A stretch of DNA of 51,910 nt from Alphaproteobacteria bacterium (GCA_016124635.1 WGNJ01000022.1:1-51910); one strand, 5' to 3'. Shown: positions 35,094 through 44,459, counted from the first letter of the stretch. The notes: generated by a model not told the origin, from the sequence alone. Made by a program: numbers and translations.

Positions 35094-35495
35094 TTAGAAC
35101 CTGATATCGAGCAAGCGTCGGCAATCAGCCTTGCGACAGCCCGGCGGGTTCAGATCCGTGTCCGGCGCATAGGCGATCTTTACAGGACGCCCTTGCTGCA
35201 TCGCTGAGAGAGCCTTCGTCACCAGCGACACGGCAATCGGCTGCGACGTATCGACGGCAAAGAAGGTCACGCCCTCAGCCGTCTTGTTGTAGCAGCGAAC
35301 GTGAACGCGATCGTAGAAGACCATCGCGTCGCGCACAAAGCAGCGCCAATGCGGCGGCCTGTGCGACTGAAACTCAGCTTCTTGCGTCGCCCTATTCGGT
35401 GATGCTCCGGCCGCCGCTGGAGCAGTGTCTGGCTGTGCCGCAGTCGCGGCAGCCGCCGCAACCAACACCGTGGCTAGCATTTGCCACATAACCAT
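35094..35495 (-). CDS. small exported protein with four cysteines, unknown function
   Basis: I do not recognise a named family. From the ATG at 35495 it has 133 aa, beginning MVMWQMLATVLVAAAAATAAQ, a likely signal peptide. G-rich sequence (GTGGGGGCG) precedes the start. The mature part has an Ala/Pro-rich linker and then a compact domain (WRCFVRDAMVFYDRVHVRCY, then GCRKADCRRLLDIRF) with four cysteines positioned for two disulfides. This suggests a periplasmic protein. It is divergent from nothing in particular and follows the DUF4166 gene's strand, but with a gap of over 100 bp. Confidence 0.65.
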   Translation of the reverse strand: MVMWQMLATVLVAAAAATAAQPDTAPAAAGASPNRATQEAEFQSHRPPHWRCFVRDAMVFYDRVHVRCYNKTAEGVTFFAVDTSQPIAVSLVTKALSAMQQGRPVKIAYAPDTDLNPPGCRKADCRRLLDIRF

Positions 35496-35613
35496 CGCCC
35501 CCACTATCCGAGACCGGACCGTACGCGCGCACCGGCTCCGGTCAAGGCCGTTCTGGAGCGGCACATGGTCGGACCTTGGTTTACGCCGCCGTACCGCGGC
35601 AACTGTGTGGCCG

Positions 35614-37344
35614 TTAGACGGGTGCCTCGGACTTGGCGCGTGGCTCGTGAGGTAGATTGTTTGTCATCGCGTCCGCGGCGCTCGGTTGCACCACAGTCTC
35701 CGTGAGCCAGCCGCGATAGTGCACGAGGCGGCCGATCAGGGGCATACCGATCCAAACGTCGAAGGTGTAGCGGCCTTCATCGTCCATCCCCGCGTTCGCG
35801 CGCGTGGACGGCATCAGGAAGGCCGGCAACGGAATGAGCCCCAAGCGCCAGCCCTTCACGGCAAGGGTGAAGCCGCGTTGCGTCGGCAGCGGCTCGAGCA
35901 GCATCGAGATCAAACCGAATGTCTCCGTGAGACCGCCATAAACTGCCGCGCTCATTCGGCTTGCGAATGCAGTGTCGCCGAAGCGGCGCGTCCAGATCTC
36001 TTCCTGACCCGTTCGCTCGATGGTGACGGTCGCGGGCAGATTCTTGGCGCTCGGCGGGAAGCCTGCGAGCCAGGCGATCCAGCCGCCGAGCCAGGTTTCG
36101 TTGCCATCGATGTCGACGCGTCCGTCGAGCCGAACCTTGGGTGCCGGAGAATGGATATGACGGACAAGCGAGGGGACTGTATCGAACCCAACGCCCATCG
36201 CCTGCGCCAAGACCGGCGCGTCGACTGCGGGCCATTGGTCGGTACGGGTTCTGATGCGCAGGCGCGCTAGTTCGCGTTCGAGAGTAGCCAGGTCCAACAA
36301 TCCGGCGCACGCCATGGCGCCGGGCTCACCGAAGCCGCGCTCCCGCCAATGGCGGATCAGCGCGAGCGCCGGAACGATCGGAACATTCGGGCCGTCGGTT
36401 TGTGCGCTCAACGACCAACGTGCGCGCATGGGAGTGCCGTGTGCGTCGACGCCTTCCACCTTGACGGTCATGCCGCCGCGCTCGCTACCAAAGGCGCTGA
36501 ACGCATCGTAGACGTCGTGGAACAGGCGAGCGAAGGGTTTCAGCGAGCGGACGATCCGCCAGCGAACCGCGAAACTGAGAAACCAAAGGCCGAGGTGGAA
36601 GACGTCGAGTTCGACGCCTGCGCGGAAGATCGCCCTACGCACAGTCGGAAACCGCTTGGGTACGATGTCGAGATCGGGCGTCTCGCAAAGCGACAGCCAA
36701 CGCCTGCCGACGTTGGGCATGTCTTCGCGAACGAGATCGCCCCATCCTTCGTGCGCCATCCAGCGGCCGTCGTCCCACACGCTCACCGGCTGGCCGGCGT
36801 AACTTAGGATCGCCTCGACGACGGACAGGCCGGGCTGTGCGCGATTGCCCGGCGAGATGGCGATGGCGACGTCGTCGACGCGCTGCCACTCCGCGGTCAG
36901 GCGATCAAGCACGGCGTTCGACAGTGCGGGCGTCGAACTCGCGCCGGTGACGGCGACGACACCGGCTGCCTTCGCGTCGGCGTCGAGCTTGGAAAATTCG
37001 CTCACGAAGTCGCGCGCGTCGGCGAGGTCGACGTAGTTGATGCCGGCCGCAATTGCCGTGCGGGCGAGCGCAGGCTCCGCACGCTGATACGGCCCAGCGG
37101 CGTCAACGACGACGTTGAGATTCAGAGCGCGCAGCCGATCTGGCGGCACCGTGTTCTTGTCGAGAACGGCGCCTTCGATGGCGCGCGCCGGATAGGCCGA
37201 CCTGAGCTTCGCGATGTGGGCGTCGAGCTTCGCTGCGGTTCGGCCCGCAATCACGATCTCGCAATCCGTCGTCGCGGCAAGCCGTTCGACGAGCCGACTT
37301 CCGAAGGCTCCGCTGCCGCCGACGACGAGGACGCGAAAGCCCAT
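35614..37344 (-). CDS. saccharopine dehydrogenase-like / DUF4166 fusion protein
   Basis: 576 aa. The N-terminal Rossmann domain (FRVLVVGGSGAFGSRLVERL, residues 3-22; VIAGRTAAKLDAH) belongs to the saccharopine dehydrogenase NADP-binding group. A linker region with membrane-like aromatic sequence follows (LGLWFLSFAVRWRIVRSL). The C-terminal third (about 380-560) is DUF4166 (TVPSLVRHIHSPAPKVRLDG, then GQEEIWTRRFGD, then GRYTFDVWIGMPLIGRLVHY). The start is set at the ATG at 37344, 8 bp after the DCC-protein stop; the frame stays open upstream only as a shadow of that gene. The reaction catalysed is unknown. Confidence 0.88.
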   Translation of the reverse strand: MGFRVLVVGGSGAFGSRLVERLAATTDCEIVIAGRTAAKLDAHIAKLRSAYPARAIEGAVLDKNTVPPDRLRALNLNVVVDAAGPYQRAEPALARTAIAAGINYVDLADARDFVSEFSKLDADAKAAGVVAVTGASSTPALSNAVLDRLTAEWQRVDDVAIAISPGNRAQPGLSVVEAILSYAGQPVSVWDDGRWMAHEGWGDLVREDMPNVGRRWLSLCETPDLDIVPKRFPTVRRAIFRAGVELDVFHLGLWFLSFAVRWRIVRSLKPFARLFHDVYDAFSAFGSERGGMTVKVEGVDAHGTPMRARWSLSAQTDGPNVPIVPALALIRHWRERGFGEPGAMACAGLLDLATLERELARLRIRTRTDQWPAVDAPVLAQAMGVGFDTVPSLVRHIHSPAPKVRLDGRVDIDGNETWLGGWIAWLAGFPPSAKNLPATVTIERTGQEEIWTRRFGDTAFASRMSAAVYGGLTETFGLISMLLEPLPTQRGFTLAVKGWRLGLIPLPAFLMPSTRANAGMDDEGRYTFDVWIGMPLIGRLVHYRGWLTETVVQPSAADAMTNNLPHEPRAKSEAPV

Positions 37345-37352
37345 GGCCTGCT

Positions 37353-37796
37353 TCAGTGCTCGATGCCGGCCGCCATATGGCGCAACTCGGCCGCGGTCGG
37401 AACGCGACATGTGGCGCGCTTGCCGAACAGTGCGTAGCGGTTGTTGGCGATCCGATCGTAGAGCCAGTTGCGCATGCTGCGCGGCAGATGGCGTAAGAGG
37501 GCCAGCCAGCGCCAGCCCGGCAAATCGTCGATCACGGCCAGTACGGTGTCGAACTTGAACAGCGCCTCGCCGTTCTTCACGACGACGTTGGTTTCCGGGG
37601 CATCGGCATCGACGCCGAACTGCCGCGCTATGGAGCGGCCGCGCGGCGTCTGTATCGGCAAAAACCGGAAGCGAGCCGAAGGGTCGCGCTTGATGACGAA
37701 ATCGACCCAGCCCGAACACAGGACGCACACGCCGTCGAAGAGGATGAGGCCGTCCTCGACCTCACCCGCGGGCATCGGCTGCCAATCGCGTCTCAC
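37353..37796 (-). CDS. DCC1-like thiol-disulfide oxidoreductase (DUF393)
   Basis: 147 aa. The DUF393 signature [18 protein letters not shown] starts at residue 21 with the redox-type Cys24-x-x-Cys27, followed by [15 protein letters not shown] and a C-terminal [15 protein letters not shown] motif. A thioredoxin-like fold and redox role are inferred from the family name; the partner is not known. It overlaps the acs gene upstream by 4 bp and is followed at 8 bp by the DUF4166 gene, so the three are one operon. Confidence 0.92.
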   Translation of the reverse strand: MRRDWQPMPAGEVEDGLILFDGVCVLCSGWVDFVIKRDPSARFRFLPIQTPRGRSIARQFGVDADAPETNVVVKNGEALFKFDTVLAVIDDLPGWRWLALLRHLPRSMRNWLYDRIANNRYALFGKRATCRVPTAAELRHMAAGIEH

Positions 37797-39730
37797 TTCG
37801 CGGCTCTGTTGGCCACCAGATCTTGAACGACGCCAGGATCGGCGAGCGTCGTCGTGTCGCCGAGGTTGGACGTGTCGTTCTCAGCGATCTTGCGCAGAAT
37901 GCGGCGCATGATCTTGCCGGAGCGGGTCTTCGGCAGGCCCGGCGCCCATTGGATCACATCGGGGCGCGCGATGGCGCTGATCTCTTTGCTCACCCACGCC
38001 GCCAATTCCTTGCGCAACTCCTCGGTCGGCTGCACGCCGGCTTTGAGCGTGACATAGGCATAGATGCCTTGGCCCTTGATGTCGTGCGGGTAGCCGACGA
38101 CCGCCGCTTCCGCGACCTTGGTATGCGCGACGAGAGCGGATTCGACCTCGGCGGTGCCGAGACGATGACCCGACACGTTGATCACGTCGTCGACGCGGCC
38201 GGTGATCCAATAATAGCCGTCGGCGTCGCGGCGGCAGCCGTCGCCGGTGAAGTACTTGCCGGGATAGGTCTTGAAGTAGGTGTCGATGAAGCGCTGATGA
38301 TCGCCGTAGACCGTGCGCATCTGGCCGGGCCAGGAGTCTGCGATCACCAAGTTGCCAGTCGCTTCGCCTTCAAGCACTTGGCCGTTGGCGTCAACAACTT
38401 GGGGAACAACGCCGAAGAACGGGCGCGTTGCAGAGCCCGGCTTCAGGTTCGTCGCGCCGGGCAGCGGCGTGATCAGGATGCCGCCGGTTTCCGTTTGCCA
38501 CCACGTGTCGACGATCGGGCAGCGGTTGTCGCCGACGACGCGGTGATACCAAAGCCAGGCTTCCGGATTGATCGGCTCGCCCACGGTGCCGAGAAGCCGC
38601 AACGATTTGCGGCTGGTGCGCTTTACCGGCTCCTCGCCGTCGCGCATCAGGGCGCGGATCGCCGTCGGCGCCGTGTAGAAGATGTCGACCTTGTGCTTGT
38701 CGATCACCTCCCAGAAGCGCGACACCGTCGGATAGTTCGGCACGCCTTCGAACATTAGCGTCGTAGCGCCGTTGGCGAGAGGACCGTAGACAATGTAGCT
38801 GTGGCCGGTGACCCAGCCGACGTCGGCCGTACACCAGTAGATGTCGCCCTGGTGATAGTCGAACACGTAGTGGTGGGTCAGAGCGGCATAAACGAGGTAA
38901 CCGCCCGTCGTGTGCAACACGCCCTTCGGCTTACCGGTCGAGCCCGACGTGTAGAGGATGAAAAGCGGATCCTCGGCGTTCATTTCTTCCGGCGGACAAG
39001 CGGCCGACGCCGTCGATGCGAGCTCGTGATACCAGTGGTCGCGGCCCGTCCGCATGCCGACAACGCCGCCGGTGTGCTGGACGACGAGGACCGAGTTCAC
39101 GTCGGGACAATGTTTCAGTGCTTCATCGGCGTTAGCTTTCAGCGGAATCTTTTTACCGCCGCGCAGGCCTTCGTCAGCCGTGATGACGCAAGTCGATTTG
39201 CAATCGAGGATGCGGCCGGCGAGGCTGTCCGGTGAGAAGCCGCCGAAGACCACGGAGTGGATAGCGCCGATGCGCGTGCAAGCGAGCATGGCATATGCCG
39301 TCTCGACAATCATCGGCATGTAGATCGTGACGCGGTCGCCCTTCTTGACCCCTTGCGCCTTCAGGACGTTGGCGAAGCGGCAGACCTCTTCGTGGAGCTG
39401 GCGATAGGTGATGTGCTTGGAGACGTTCGGGTCATCGCCTTCCCAAATGATGGCCGTCTGATTGCCGCGCGTCGCCAGGTGCCGATCGATGCAGTTGGCA
39501 CTGACGTTGAGCGTACCGTCCTCATACCAACGGACATGCAGGTTCTTGGCGTCATAAGAGACGTCTTTGACCTTGGTGTATGGCTTCATCCATTGGATGC
39601 GCTTGCCCTGCTCGCGCCAGAAGGCGACTGGGTCCGCAACCGAGGCCTTGTAGAGGTCGCGATATTTTCCCTCGTCGACATAAGCGCGCTTGGCCCACTC
39701 GGCCGAAACGGGGATCAGCGTGTCGGACAT
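37793..39730 (-). CDS. acs: acetyl-CoA synthetase
   Basis: 645 aa, AMP-forming acetate-CoA ligase. The start is set at the ATG at 39730 ([20 protein letters not shown]) with GAGGAGACGCCG upstream; an open frame beyond has no support. The ATP-binding loop is [19 protein letters not shown], followed by [20 protein letters not shown] for the hinge and the catalytic-lysine motif [18 protein letters not shown] near the end, the usual site of regulatory acetylation. It heads an overlapping operon with the DCC and DUF4166 genes and is divergent from the DUF4287 gene. Confidence 0.97.
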   Translation of the reverse strand: MSDTLIPVSAEWAKRAYVDEGKYRDLYKASVADPVAFWREQGKRIQWMKPYTKVKDVSYDAKNLHVRWYEDGTLNVSANCIDRHLATRGNQTAIIWEGDDPNVSKHITYRQLHEEVCRFANVLKAQGVKKGDRVTIYMPMIVETAYAMLACTRIGAIHSVVFGGFSPDSLAGRILDCKSTCVITADEGLRGGKKIPLKANADEALKHCPDVNSVLVVQHTGGVVGMRTGRDHWYHELASTASAACPPEEMNAEDPLFILYTSGSTGKPKGVLHTTGGYLVYAALTHHYVFDYHQGDIYWCTADVGWVTGHSYIVYGPLANGATTLMFEGVPNYPTVSRFWEVIDKHKVDIFYTAPTAIRALMRDGEEPVKRTSRKSLRLLGTVGEPINPEAWLWYHRVVGDNRCPIVDTWWQTETGGILITPLPGATNLKPGSATRPFFGVVPQVVDANGQVLEGEATGNLVIADSWPGQMRTVYGDHQRFIDTYFKTYPGKYFTGDGCRRDADGYYWITGRVDDVINVSGHRLGTAEVESALVAHTKVAEAAVVGYPHDIKGQGIYAYVTLKAGVQPTEELRKELAAWVSKEISAIARPDVIQWAPGLPKTRSGKIMRRILRKIAENDTSNLGDTTTLADPGVVQDLVANRAAK

Positions 39731-39805
39731 CGGCGTCTCCTCTTCGGTTCTGTTTTGTAGGAGTATGTGTTGGCGGCCGTACCCGCGGCAAGGGAGCTTT
39801 GCCAT

Positions 39806-40351
39806 ATGGCGACCGATTACACACCCTCGATCAGTGACAATGCTGTCAAGGCGAAGACCGGCAAGGACTGGCGAGCCTGGTTTGCGCTGATGGACAAGGT
39901 CGGCGCCAACAAGCTGACGCACAAGGACATCGCGGCCCTCCTGCACAACAAATACAAAGTGCCCGATTGGTGGTCGCAGATGGTGACGGTCGAATATGAG
40001 CGGTCACGCGGCTTGCGCGTTCGGTTCCAACAGGCCGGCGGCTTCACACTCAACGTGTCCAAGACGCTGTCGGTCGATCTGACGACGCTCTATCGCACCG
40101 TCAGCGATGCCAAGCAGCGCGCACGCTGGTTCCCGAAGGAGCCGTGCGAAATCACGAGCACAACCGACCTCAAATATTTCCGCGCTCGATCGCAGGGCGA
40201 CACGCGCCTCGAGATCAACACCTATGCCAAGGGTAAAGGAAAATCGCAGATCACGATCCAGCAGTCTCGCTTCAAGAGCGAGAAGGCCATGGAAACGATG
40301 CGCGACGAGTGGAAGAAAGCGATCGAGCGGCTAACGGCACTTCTGACATAA
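39806..40351 (+). CDS. DUF4287 domain protein with SRPBCC-like C-terminal part
   Basis: 181 aa from the ATG at 39806 ([22 protein letters not shown]), preceded by AAGGGAGC 8 nt upstream. The first 75 residues ([30 protein letters not shown]) are DUF4287, a DNA/polyketide-cyclase-neighbour domain of unknown role. The rest ([20 protein letters not shown] to the LERLTALL-like end) resembles the SRPBCC/AHSA1 helix-grip group. The function is unknown. It is alone on the plus strand and ends 20 bp before the CoA-transferase gene's stop. Confidence 0.85.
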   Translation: MATDYTPSISDNAVKAKTGKDWRAWFALMDKVGANKLTHKDIAALLHNKYKVPDWWSQMVTVEYERSRGLRVRFQQAGGFTLNVSKTLSVDLTTLYRTVSDAKQRARWFPKEPCEITSTTDLKYFRARSQGDTRLEINTYAKGKGKSQITIQQSRFKSEKAMETMRDEWKKAIERLTALLT

Positions 40352-40371
40352 TCGCGACGATCGCACCCAAC

Positions 40372-41535
40372 CTAGTCGCCGCCAACCTCACGCATGATTT
40401 CTTCCGAGTGCTCGCCGATCTTGGGCGGGTCGAAGCGGATCGAGCTTGGCGTTTTGGCAAAGCGTAGACCCGGGCGCATCGCGCGATAGCGCCCCTCGCC
40501 CTCGATCTCGCGCATTTCGAAGAAACCGGTCGCTTTCAGATGCGGGTCTTCGAAGACGGTCGACAGCTCGTTGGCGCGCATCGCCGGAATCGAGTTTTCG
40601 GCGCAAATGCGCATCCACTCCTCCGTCGTCTTGGTGGCCGCGGCTTCACGCATCATCTCGTAGTAGACCTCGACACGCGACCCCGGAGGTGCCGCGATAA
40701 AGCGCGGGCTGTTGTATGCATCGGGAATGCCGCCAAGCTCCAAGAATTTGGTCGACTGATCGCGAGCTGCCGGGAGTATGGCGATGAAGCCGTCCTTCGT
40801 TCGATACGGCTTGCGGTGTGGGGTGAGCGCCGTGGTCGAGCCGATCTTGCCTGTCGGCGGATCCCATGTGTGGCCCCAAAGATGCTCGGCGAGCATGAAG
40901 CCCGTGAATGTCTCGAGCATCGGCACTTCCACGAATTGGCCTTCGCCCGTGCGTGCGTGATGCGTGAGCGCGGCAAGCGTCGCGATCGTCGCGAAGAGGC
41001 CGACGGTCTTGTCGGCGATATAGCTCGGGATGAGCTGAAGATCGTTCGCCTTTTCGACCATCGGAATGAGGGAGCCCGTGCCGCTCGCCGCTTGCACAAG
41101 ATCGTCGAACGACTGGAGGCCAGCGTAAGGGCCGTTCGAGGCATAGCCGACCGCTTCGACGTAGACGATGTCGGGTTTGATCTTCACGACATCGGTATAG
41201 GAAAAGCCCAGGCGCTTGATCGATTCGGGCCTCATGTTGTGAATGAAGACCGTCCCGGTTTTGATCAACTTGGCGAGCGCGCGCTTGCCCGGTTCTGTCT
41301 TCAGATCGATCACGACGGAGCGCTTGTTACGGTTGAGGCCGACGAAGACGGGGCCCATCTTCTCAACGGACTTCGGCGCCTTGCCCTGACGCCGCTGACG
41401 GTCGCCCGAAGGCTCCTCGACCTTTATGACGTCGGCACCAAGATCGCCCAAGTTCTGCGTCGCATAGGGCCCGAGGATGAACTGGGTCAGATCGATGATG
41501 CGGATGCCGTAAAGCGGCCCTTTGCCCTGATGCAT
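40372..41535 (-). CDS. CaiB/BaiF-family (class III) CoA transferase
   Basis: 387 aa, moving CoA between carboxylic acids. The N-terminal GKGPLYGIRIIDLTQFILGP and GADVIKVEEPSGDRQRR are classic class III signatures. The catalytic Asp lies in IPSYIADKTVGLFATIATL, and the C-terminal RPGLRFAKTPSSIRFDPPKIGEH is usual. The start is at the ATG at 41535 (MHQGKGPLYGIR), with AAGGACGGGAACGCC upstream. The substrate is unknown. It is divergent from the creatininase gene with about 86 bp between them. Confidence 0.94.
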   Translation of the reverse strand: MHQGKGPLYGIRIIDLTQFILGPYATQNLGDLGADVIKVEEPSGDRQRRQGKAPKSVEKMGPVFVGLNRNKRSVVIDLKTEPGKRALAKLIKTGTVFIHNMRPESIKRLGFSYTDVVKIKPDIVYVEAVGYASNGPYAGLQSFDDLVQAASGTGSLIPMVEKANDLQLIPSYIADKTVGLFATIATLAALTHHARTGEGQFVEVPMLETFTGFMLAEHLWGHTWDPPTGKIGSTTALTPHRKPYRTKDGFIAILPAARDQSTKFLELGGIPDAYNSPRFIAAPPGSRVEVYYEMMREAAATKTTEEWMRICAENSIPAMRANELSTVFEDPHLKATGFFEMREIEGEGRYRAMRPGLRFAKTPSSIRFDPPKIGEHSEEIMREVGGD

Positions 41536-41621
41536 GGCGTTCCCGTCCTTGTCGCGATAGCTTGGTCTTATCACCGTGGCGTCAAACGCCGCTAACGGCA
41601 AGCAAAGAACGAAGGCTTTCC

Positions 41622-42371
41622 ATGCAGCTTCACCAGTCGTCTTGGCCCGAAATCGAAGGATATCTGAAACGATCGAACGGCATCATCGTGCCGATCGGCT
41701 CGACAGAGCAGCACGGGCCGAATGGCCTCCTCGGTACCGACGCCATCTGCCCCGAGGTGATCGCCAAGCAAGCGGGAGACGACAGCGGCATTTTGATCGG
41801 GCCGACGTTCAATGTCGGGTCAGCCCAGCATCATCTTGGCTTCTCCGGAACGATCACGCTGCGGCCGTCCACGATGATCGCCGCCATGTACGACTGGGCG
41901 TCGTCGCTCATACGCCATGGTTTCGAGCGCATCTATTGGTTCAACGGGCACGGCGGCAACATCGCCCCGATCAACTCGGCGTTCGCCGAGATCTATTCGG
42001 AATACAGCTTCCAGCGTGCCGGCTCGAACCGGCGGCCAGTGAAACTCTTTTTGCGCAATTGGTGGGAGCTTCCGGGTGTCGGCGACCTCTGCCGCGAAAT
42101 ATTCCCTGTCGGCGAAGGCAGCCACGCGACCGCGTCGGAAGTATCGGTCACCTACTATGCGTATCCGGACGCGGTGAAGAACGTCGAGATGACGCCGAAG
42201 ATCGCACCGACCGGCTCAATCCGCGATGCCGACGACTACCGCCGCCAGTTTCCCGACGGACGCATAGGCTCCGACCCGAGCCAAGCGACGCCGGAAAAAG
42301 GCGAACGCATCGTCAAGGCCGCGAAGAAAGCACTGGTACGGGATTTCGAAGCCTTCATGCAGGCGAGCTAA
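41622..42371 (+). CDS. creatininase-family amidohydrolase
   Basis: 249 aa. The metal-binding pattern of the creatininase family is visible: IVPIGSTEQHGPNGLLGTD gives Glu29, His31 and Asp40, followed by QHHLGFSGTITL, FNGHGGNIAPINSA and GEGSHATASEVS with the late Glu. Creatininase, mycofactocin MftE and related amidases share this set; I see no mycofactocin neighbours, so a general hydrolase of a cyclic or peptide-like amide is inferred. The start at 41622 (MQLHQSSWPEIE) fits the family. It overlaps the Rieske gene's end by 17 bp, tail to tail. Confidence 0.92.
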   Translation: MQLHQSSWPEIEGYLKRSNGIIVPIGSTEQHGPNGLLGTDAICPEVIAKQAGDDSGILIGPTFNVGSAQHHLGFSGTITLRPSTMIAAMYDWASSLIRHGFERIYWFNGHGGNIAPINSAFAEIYSEYSFQRAGSNRRPVKLFLRNWWELPGVGDLCREIFPVGEGSHATASEVSVTYYAYPDAVKNVEMTPKIAPTGSIRDADDYRRQFPDGRIGSDPSQATPEKGERIVKAAKKALVRDFEAFMQAS

Positions 42372-42699
42372 GCGGGACCAATAAGCGGCCTTCATCGAGT
42401 GCTACTGTGAGCGCGTGCAGTGACTTGCCTTCGCACGGGCCCGAAATGCAGAAGCCGTCTTCGACGCGAAATCTGGCGCCGTGTGTCGAGCACACAAAGA
42501 GTGAGCCGTCTTCGTTGAGAAACTTATCGGGGAAGGTCTCGAGCGGCATCAGCTGATGCGGGCAGGAGTTCACGTAGGCGTGGTAATTTCCGTTGCGGCG
42601 GACGACAACGACATCGCGACGCCCCTTACCCTCACCGATGATGAAACTCTTCGCCTCGCCTTCGGATATCTCGTCGGCGCGGCACAGAAACACATTCAT
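42355..42699 (-). CDS. Rieske [2Fe-2S] ferredoxin-like protein
   Basis: 114 aa. Rieske cluster ligands are plain: Cys46-x-His48 (SCPHQL) and Cys70-x-x-His73 (VCSTHGARF), with the usual GPCEGKSLHALTV ending. A soluble electron carrier or regulatory ferredoxin is likely. It overlaps the preceding 86-aa gene by 4 bp, so it is coupled to the EVE operon rather than to an oxygenase. No dioxygenase subunit is adjacent. Its 3' end overlaps the creatininase gene by 17 bp. Confidence 0.92.
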   Translation of the reverse strand: MNVFLCRADEISEGEAKSFIIGEGKGRRDVVVVRRNGNYHAYVNSCPHQLMPLETFPDKFLNEDGSLFVCSTHGARFRVEDGFCISGPCEGKSLHALTVALDEGRLLVPLSSPA

Positions 42700-42956
42700 G
42701 ATGCGGCCGCTTTGCGCGCAGCGCTCAAGAAGCGTTTGCGCTCAGTCGCCGTCGAAACGCGGAAGCGCGTGAAGTCCCCGTCCTGGGAAAGCTTCAGGTC
42801 AGCAAAAAGGCCTTCGGGATCTTCGTGAAAGTGCAGAAAGCCGCGTCCGGCACGATAGAAGCTGCCGCGGTTACGCTCGCGCAGGTTCTCGCACTTGCGC
42901 ATTTCGACCAACAGATCTTCGAGATTGTCGAGGGCAGCGGGACAGGCGTGCTTCAT
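42696..42956 (-). CDS. 86-aa protein of unknown function
   Basis: I do not recognise the family. It begins MKHACPAALDNLEDLLVEMR with a helical N-terminus, then FYRAGRGFLHFHEDPEGLFADLKL, and a basic ending ERKRFLSAARKAAAS. The His-rich HFHED patch could bind metal or nucleic acid; this is speculation. The start is the ATG at 42956, which overlaps the EVE stop by 4 bp. The end overlaps the Rieske start by 4 bp. Both overlaps support real expression. Its conservation with EVE proteins elsewhere is not known to me. Confidence 0.7.
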   Translation of the reverse strand: MKHACPAALDNLEDLLVEMRKCENLRERNRGSFYRAGRGFLHFHEDPEGLFADLKLSQDGDFTRFRVSTATERKRFLSAARKAAAS

Positions 42957-43375
42957 TTCGTTTTCATACCGCCCATCTTCATGATCTGATTCCACTCGCT
43001 CTCTTTCACGGGCTGTACCGAAAGGCGCGAGTACTTCACCAGGATCATGTCCTTGAGCTTGGGCTCTGCCTTGATCTCGGCGAGTGTCACCGGACGCTTG
43101 AAGGGCTCGACCGCTTCGACATCGACAACGACCCACGGACCGCCATCGGCGGTCGGATCGGGGTAGTGGTCTTTGATCACCTTGACGATGCCGACAATCT
43201 GCTTCTCGTCGCCGGTGTGATAGAAGAACGCGAGATCACCCTTTTTCATTTCCTTCAGATTGCTGCGTGCCTGGAAGTTGCGAACGCCGGTCCATGGCTC
43301 GCCTTTCTTTCCGCGGGCAACTTGATCCTTCCAGCCGAAGGTTTCGGCTTCGGTCTTCAATAGCCAGTAGGCCAT
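42953..43375 (-). CDS. EVE domain protein (PUA-like modified-base reader)
   Basis: 140 aa, entirely an EVE domain: WLLKTEAETFGWKDQV, then WTGVRNFQARSNLKEMKKGD, FFYHTGDEKQIVGIVKVIK, WVVVDVEAVEPFKRPV and LVKYSRLSVQPVKESEW. EVE/PUA-like domains bind modified bases in DNA or RNA; the target here is unknown. It starts an overlapping three-gene set with the 86-aa and Rieske genes and lies 12 bp beyond gpsA, a common alphaproteobacterial arrangement. Confidence 0.95.
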   Translation of the reverse strand: MAYWLLKTEAETFGWKDQVARGKKGEPWTGVRNFQARSNLKEMKKGDLAFFYHTGDEKQIVGIVKVIKDHYPDPTADGGPWVVVDVEAVEPFKRPVTLAEIKAEPKLKDMILVKYSRLSVQPVKESEWNQIMKMGGMKTK

Positions 43376-43387
43376 CGCTTCGCTCCC

Positions 43388-44383
43388 TCAACTCTCTGCT
43401 TTCAGCGGGCGCGCGAGCAATCCGCTGATCGCGGCATCGACATCTGTCGCGCCGCGCAAGATAGCCGCCACCGCTTCCGCGATCGGCATTTCCACCTTTG
43501 CAGCGCGCGCTCGAATGAGAAGCGCATCGGCCGTATCCGCACCCTCTGCGAGCGGCATGTTGGCTTCGCGCTTTCCACCATGCGCCAAGCGAATGCCCAA
43601 GGAAAAATTTCGCGATTGGCGGCTCGAGGCCGTCAGGATCAAGTCACCGAGACCGCTCAGGCCCGACAATGTTTCCGGCTTGGCGCCCAGAGCGACGCCG
43701 AAACGCATCATCTCAGCAAAGCCTCGCGTGGTGATTGCCGCCCGCGCGCTCTCGCCGAAGCCGCGGCCCTCGACAATACCGCTGGCGATCGCGAGCACGT
43801 TCTTCACCGCTCCGCCAACGGCCACTCCAATAAGGTCACTCGAAACATAGGGACGCAGCGACGGACCGCTGAGCGCATAAGCCAATTGCGCAGCGCGATC
43901 GGCGTCCTTCAGAGCGAGCGTGACGGCGACCGGCAGGCCTCGGGCGACTTCTGCCGCAAAGCTCGGGCCCGAAAGCATGCCGAAATCGAGGGCCGGTGCC
44001 GCCTCAAGCGCCACCTCCGTCATGAGCTTGCCTGTTTCGCGCTCAATGCCCTTCGCGCAGATGAGGACAGGCGTGTGAGACCGCGCGTAGCCGGCCAGCG
44101 CTTTGGCGGAGGATCTCAAGTGCTGCGCCGGGCAGACCAGCAGGATGGCGTCGCTGGCTGCAAGCTCGTCGAGGGAGCCCGTCGCTCGCAGCTCCGGCGC
44201 CAAGGGGATGCCAGCGAGAAAGGCCTTGTTTTCATGGCCTTTGTTAACCATGTCGACGACTTCGGGCTCGCGAGCCCAAAGGATTACTTCGCGCCCGGCT
44301 CGAGCCGCGGTTTGGGCCAGTGCGGTGCCCCAGGCGCCTGCGCCGACGACGCCAATTTTCGTGATTCCCACTGAATCGGACAC
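43388..44383 (-). CDS. gpsA: glycerol-3-phosphate dehydrogenase [NAD(P)+]
   Basis: 331 aa, reducing dihydroxyacetone phosphate to glycerol-3-phosphate for phospholipid synthesis. The NAD-binding motif is VVGAGAWGTALAQTAA, followed by CAKGIERETGKLMTEV, MLSGPSFAAEVARGLP and VGGAVKNVLAIASGIVEG with the catalytic Lys. In this group of bacteria gpsA usually follows tsaD directly; here a TetR gene and a small gene on the opposite strand separate the two. Confidence 0.97.
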   Translation of the reverse strand: MSDSVGITKIGVVGAGAWGTALAQTAARAGREVILWAREPEVVDMVNKGHENKAFLAGIPLAPELRATGSLDELAASDAILLVCPAQHLRSSAKALAGYARSHTPVLICAKGIERETGKLMTEVALEAAPALDFGMLSGPSFAAEVARGLPVAVTLALKDADRAAQLAYALSGPSLRPYVSSDLIGVAVGGAVKNVLAIASGIVEGRGFGESARAAITTRGFAEMMRFGVALGAKPETLSGLSGLGDLILTASSRQSRNFSLGIRLAHGGKREANMPLAEGADTADALLIRARAAKVEMPIAEAVAAILRGATDVDAAISGLLARPLKAES

Positions 44384-44410
44384 AGCGGCTTCACCATCGC
44401 GCGATGGGTG

Positions 44411-44436
44411 TGAATGTTTTGTTGAATATTTACTCA
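44411..44436. promoter_or_regulatory. TetR-promoter copy of a 26-nt repeated motif, candidate operator
   Basis: This 26-bp segment, read on the minus strand, matches 17 of 26 positions with 45163-45188 in front of the small membrane-peptide gene. The shared core is TGAGTRAATA, then 13 nt with a few matches, then TTCA at the same spacing. It also contains the partial palindrome TGAATATTTACTCA (10 of 14 symmetric). Position 24 bp before the TetR start suits autoregulation. Confidence 0.5.
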
Positions 44437-44459
44437 GATGGTGTCATATCTACGCATAA

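Noticed and set aside
35614..37728. Longer DUF4166 frame reaching to 37728
   Set aside because: The extra 128 codons upstream of 37344 lie within the DCC gene in another frame and are Arg-rich with no homology-like motifs.
42355..43375. Defence island around the EVE-domain gene
   Set aside because: EVE domains occur in some defence systems, but the neighbours are gpsA and a Rieske protein, a normal housekeeping order in this group; no nuclease, methyltransferase or helicase is present.
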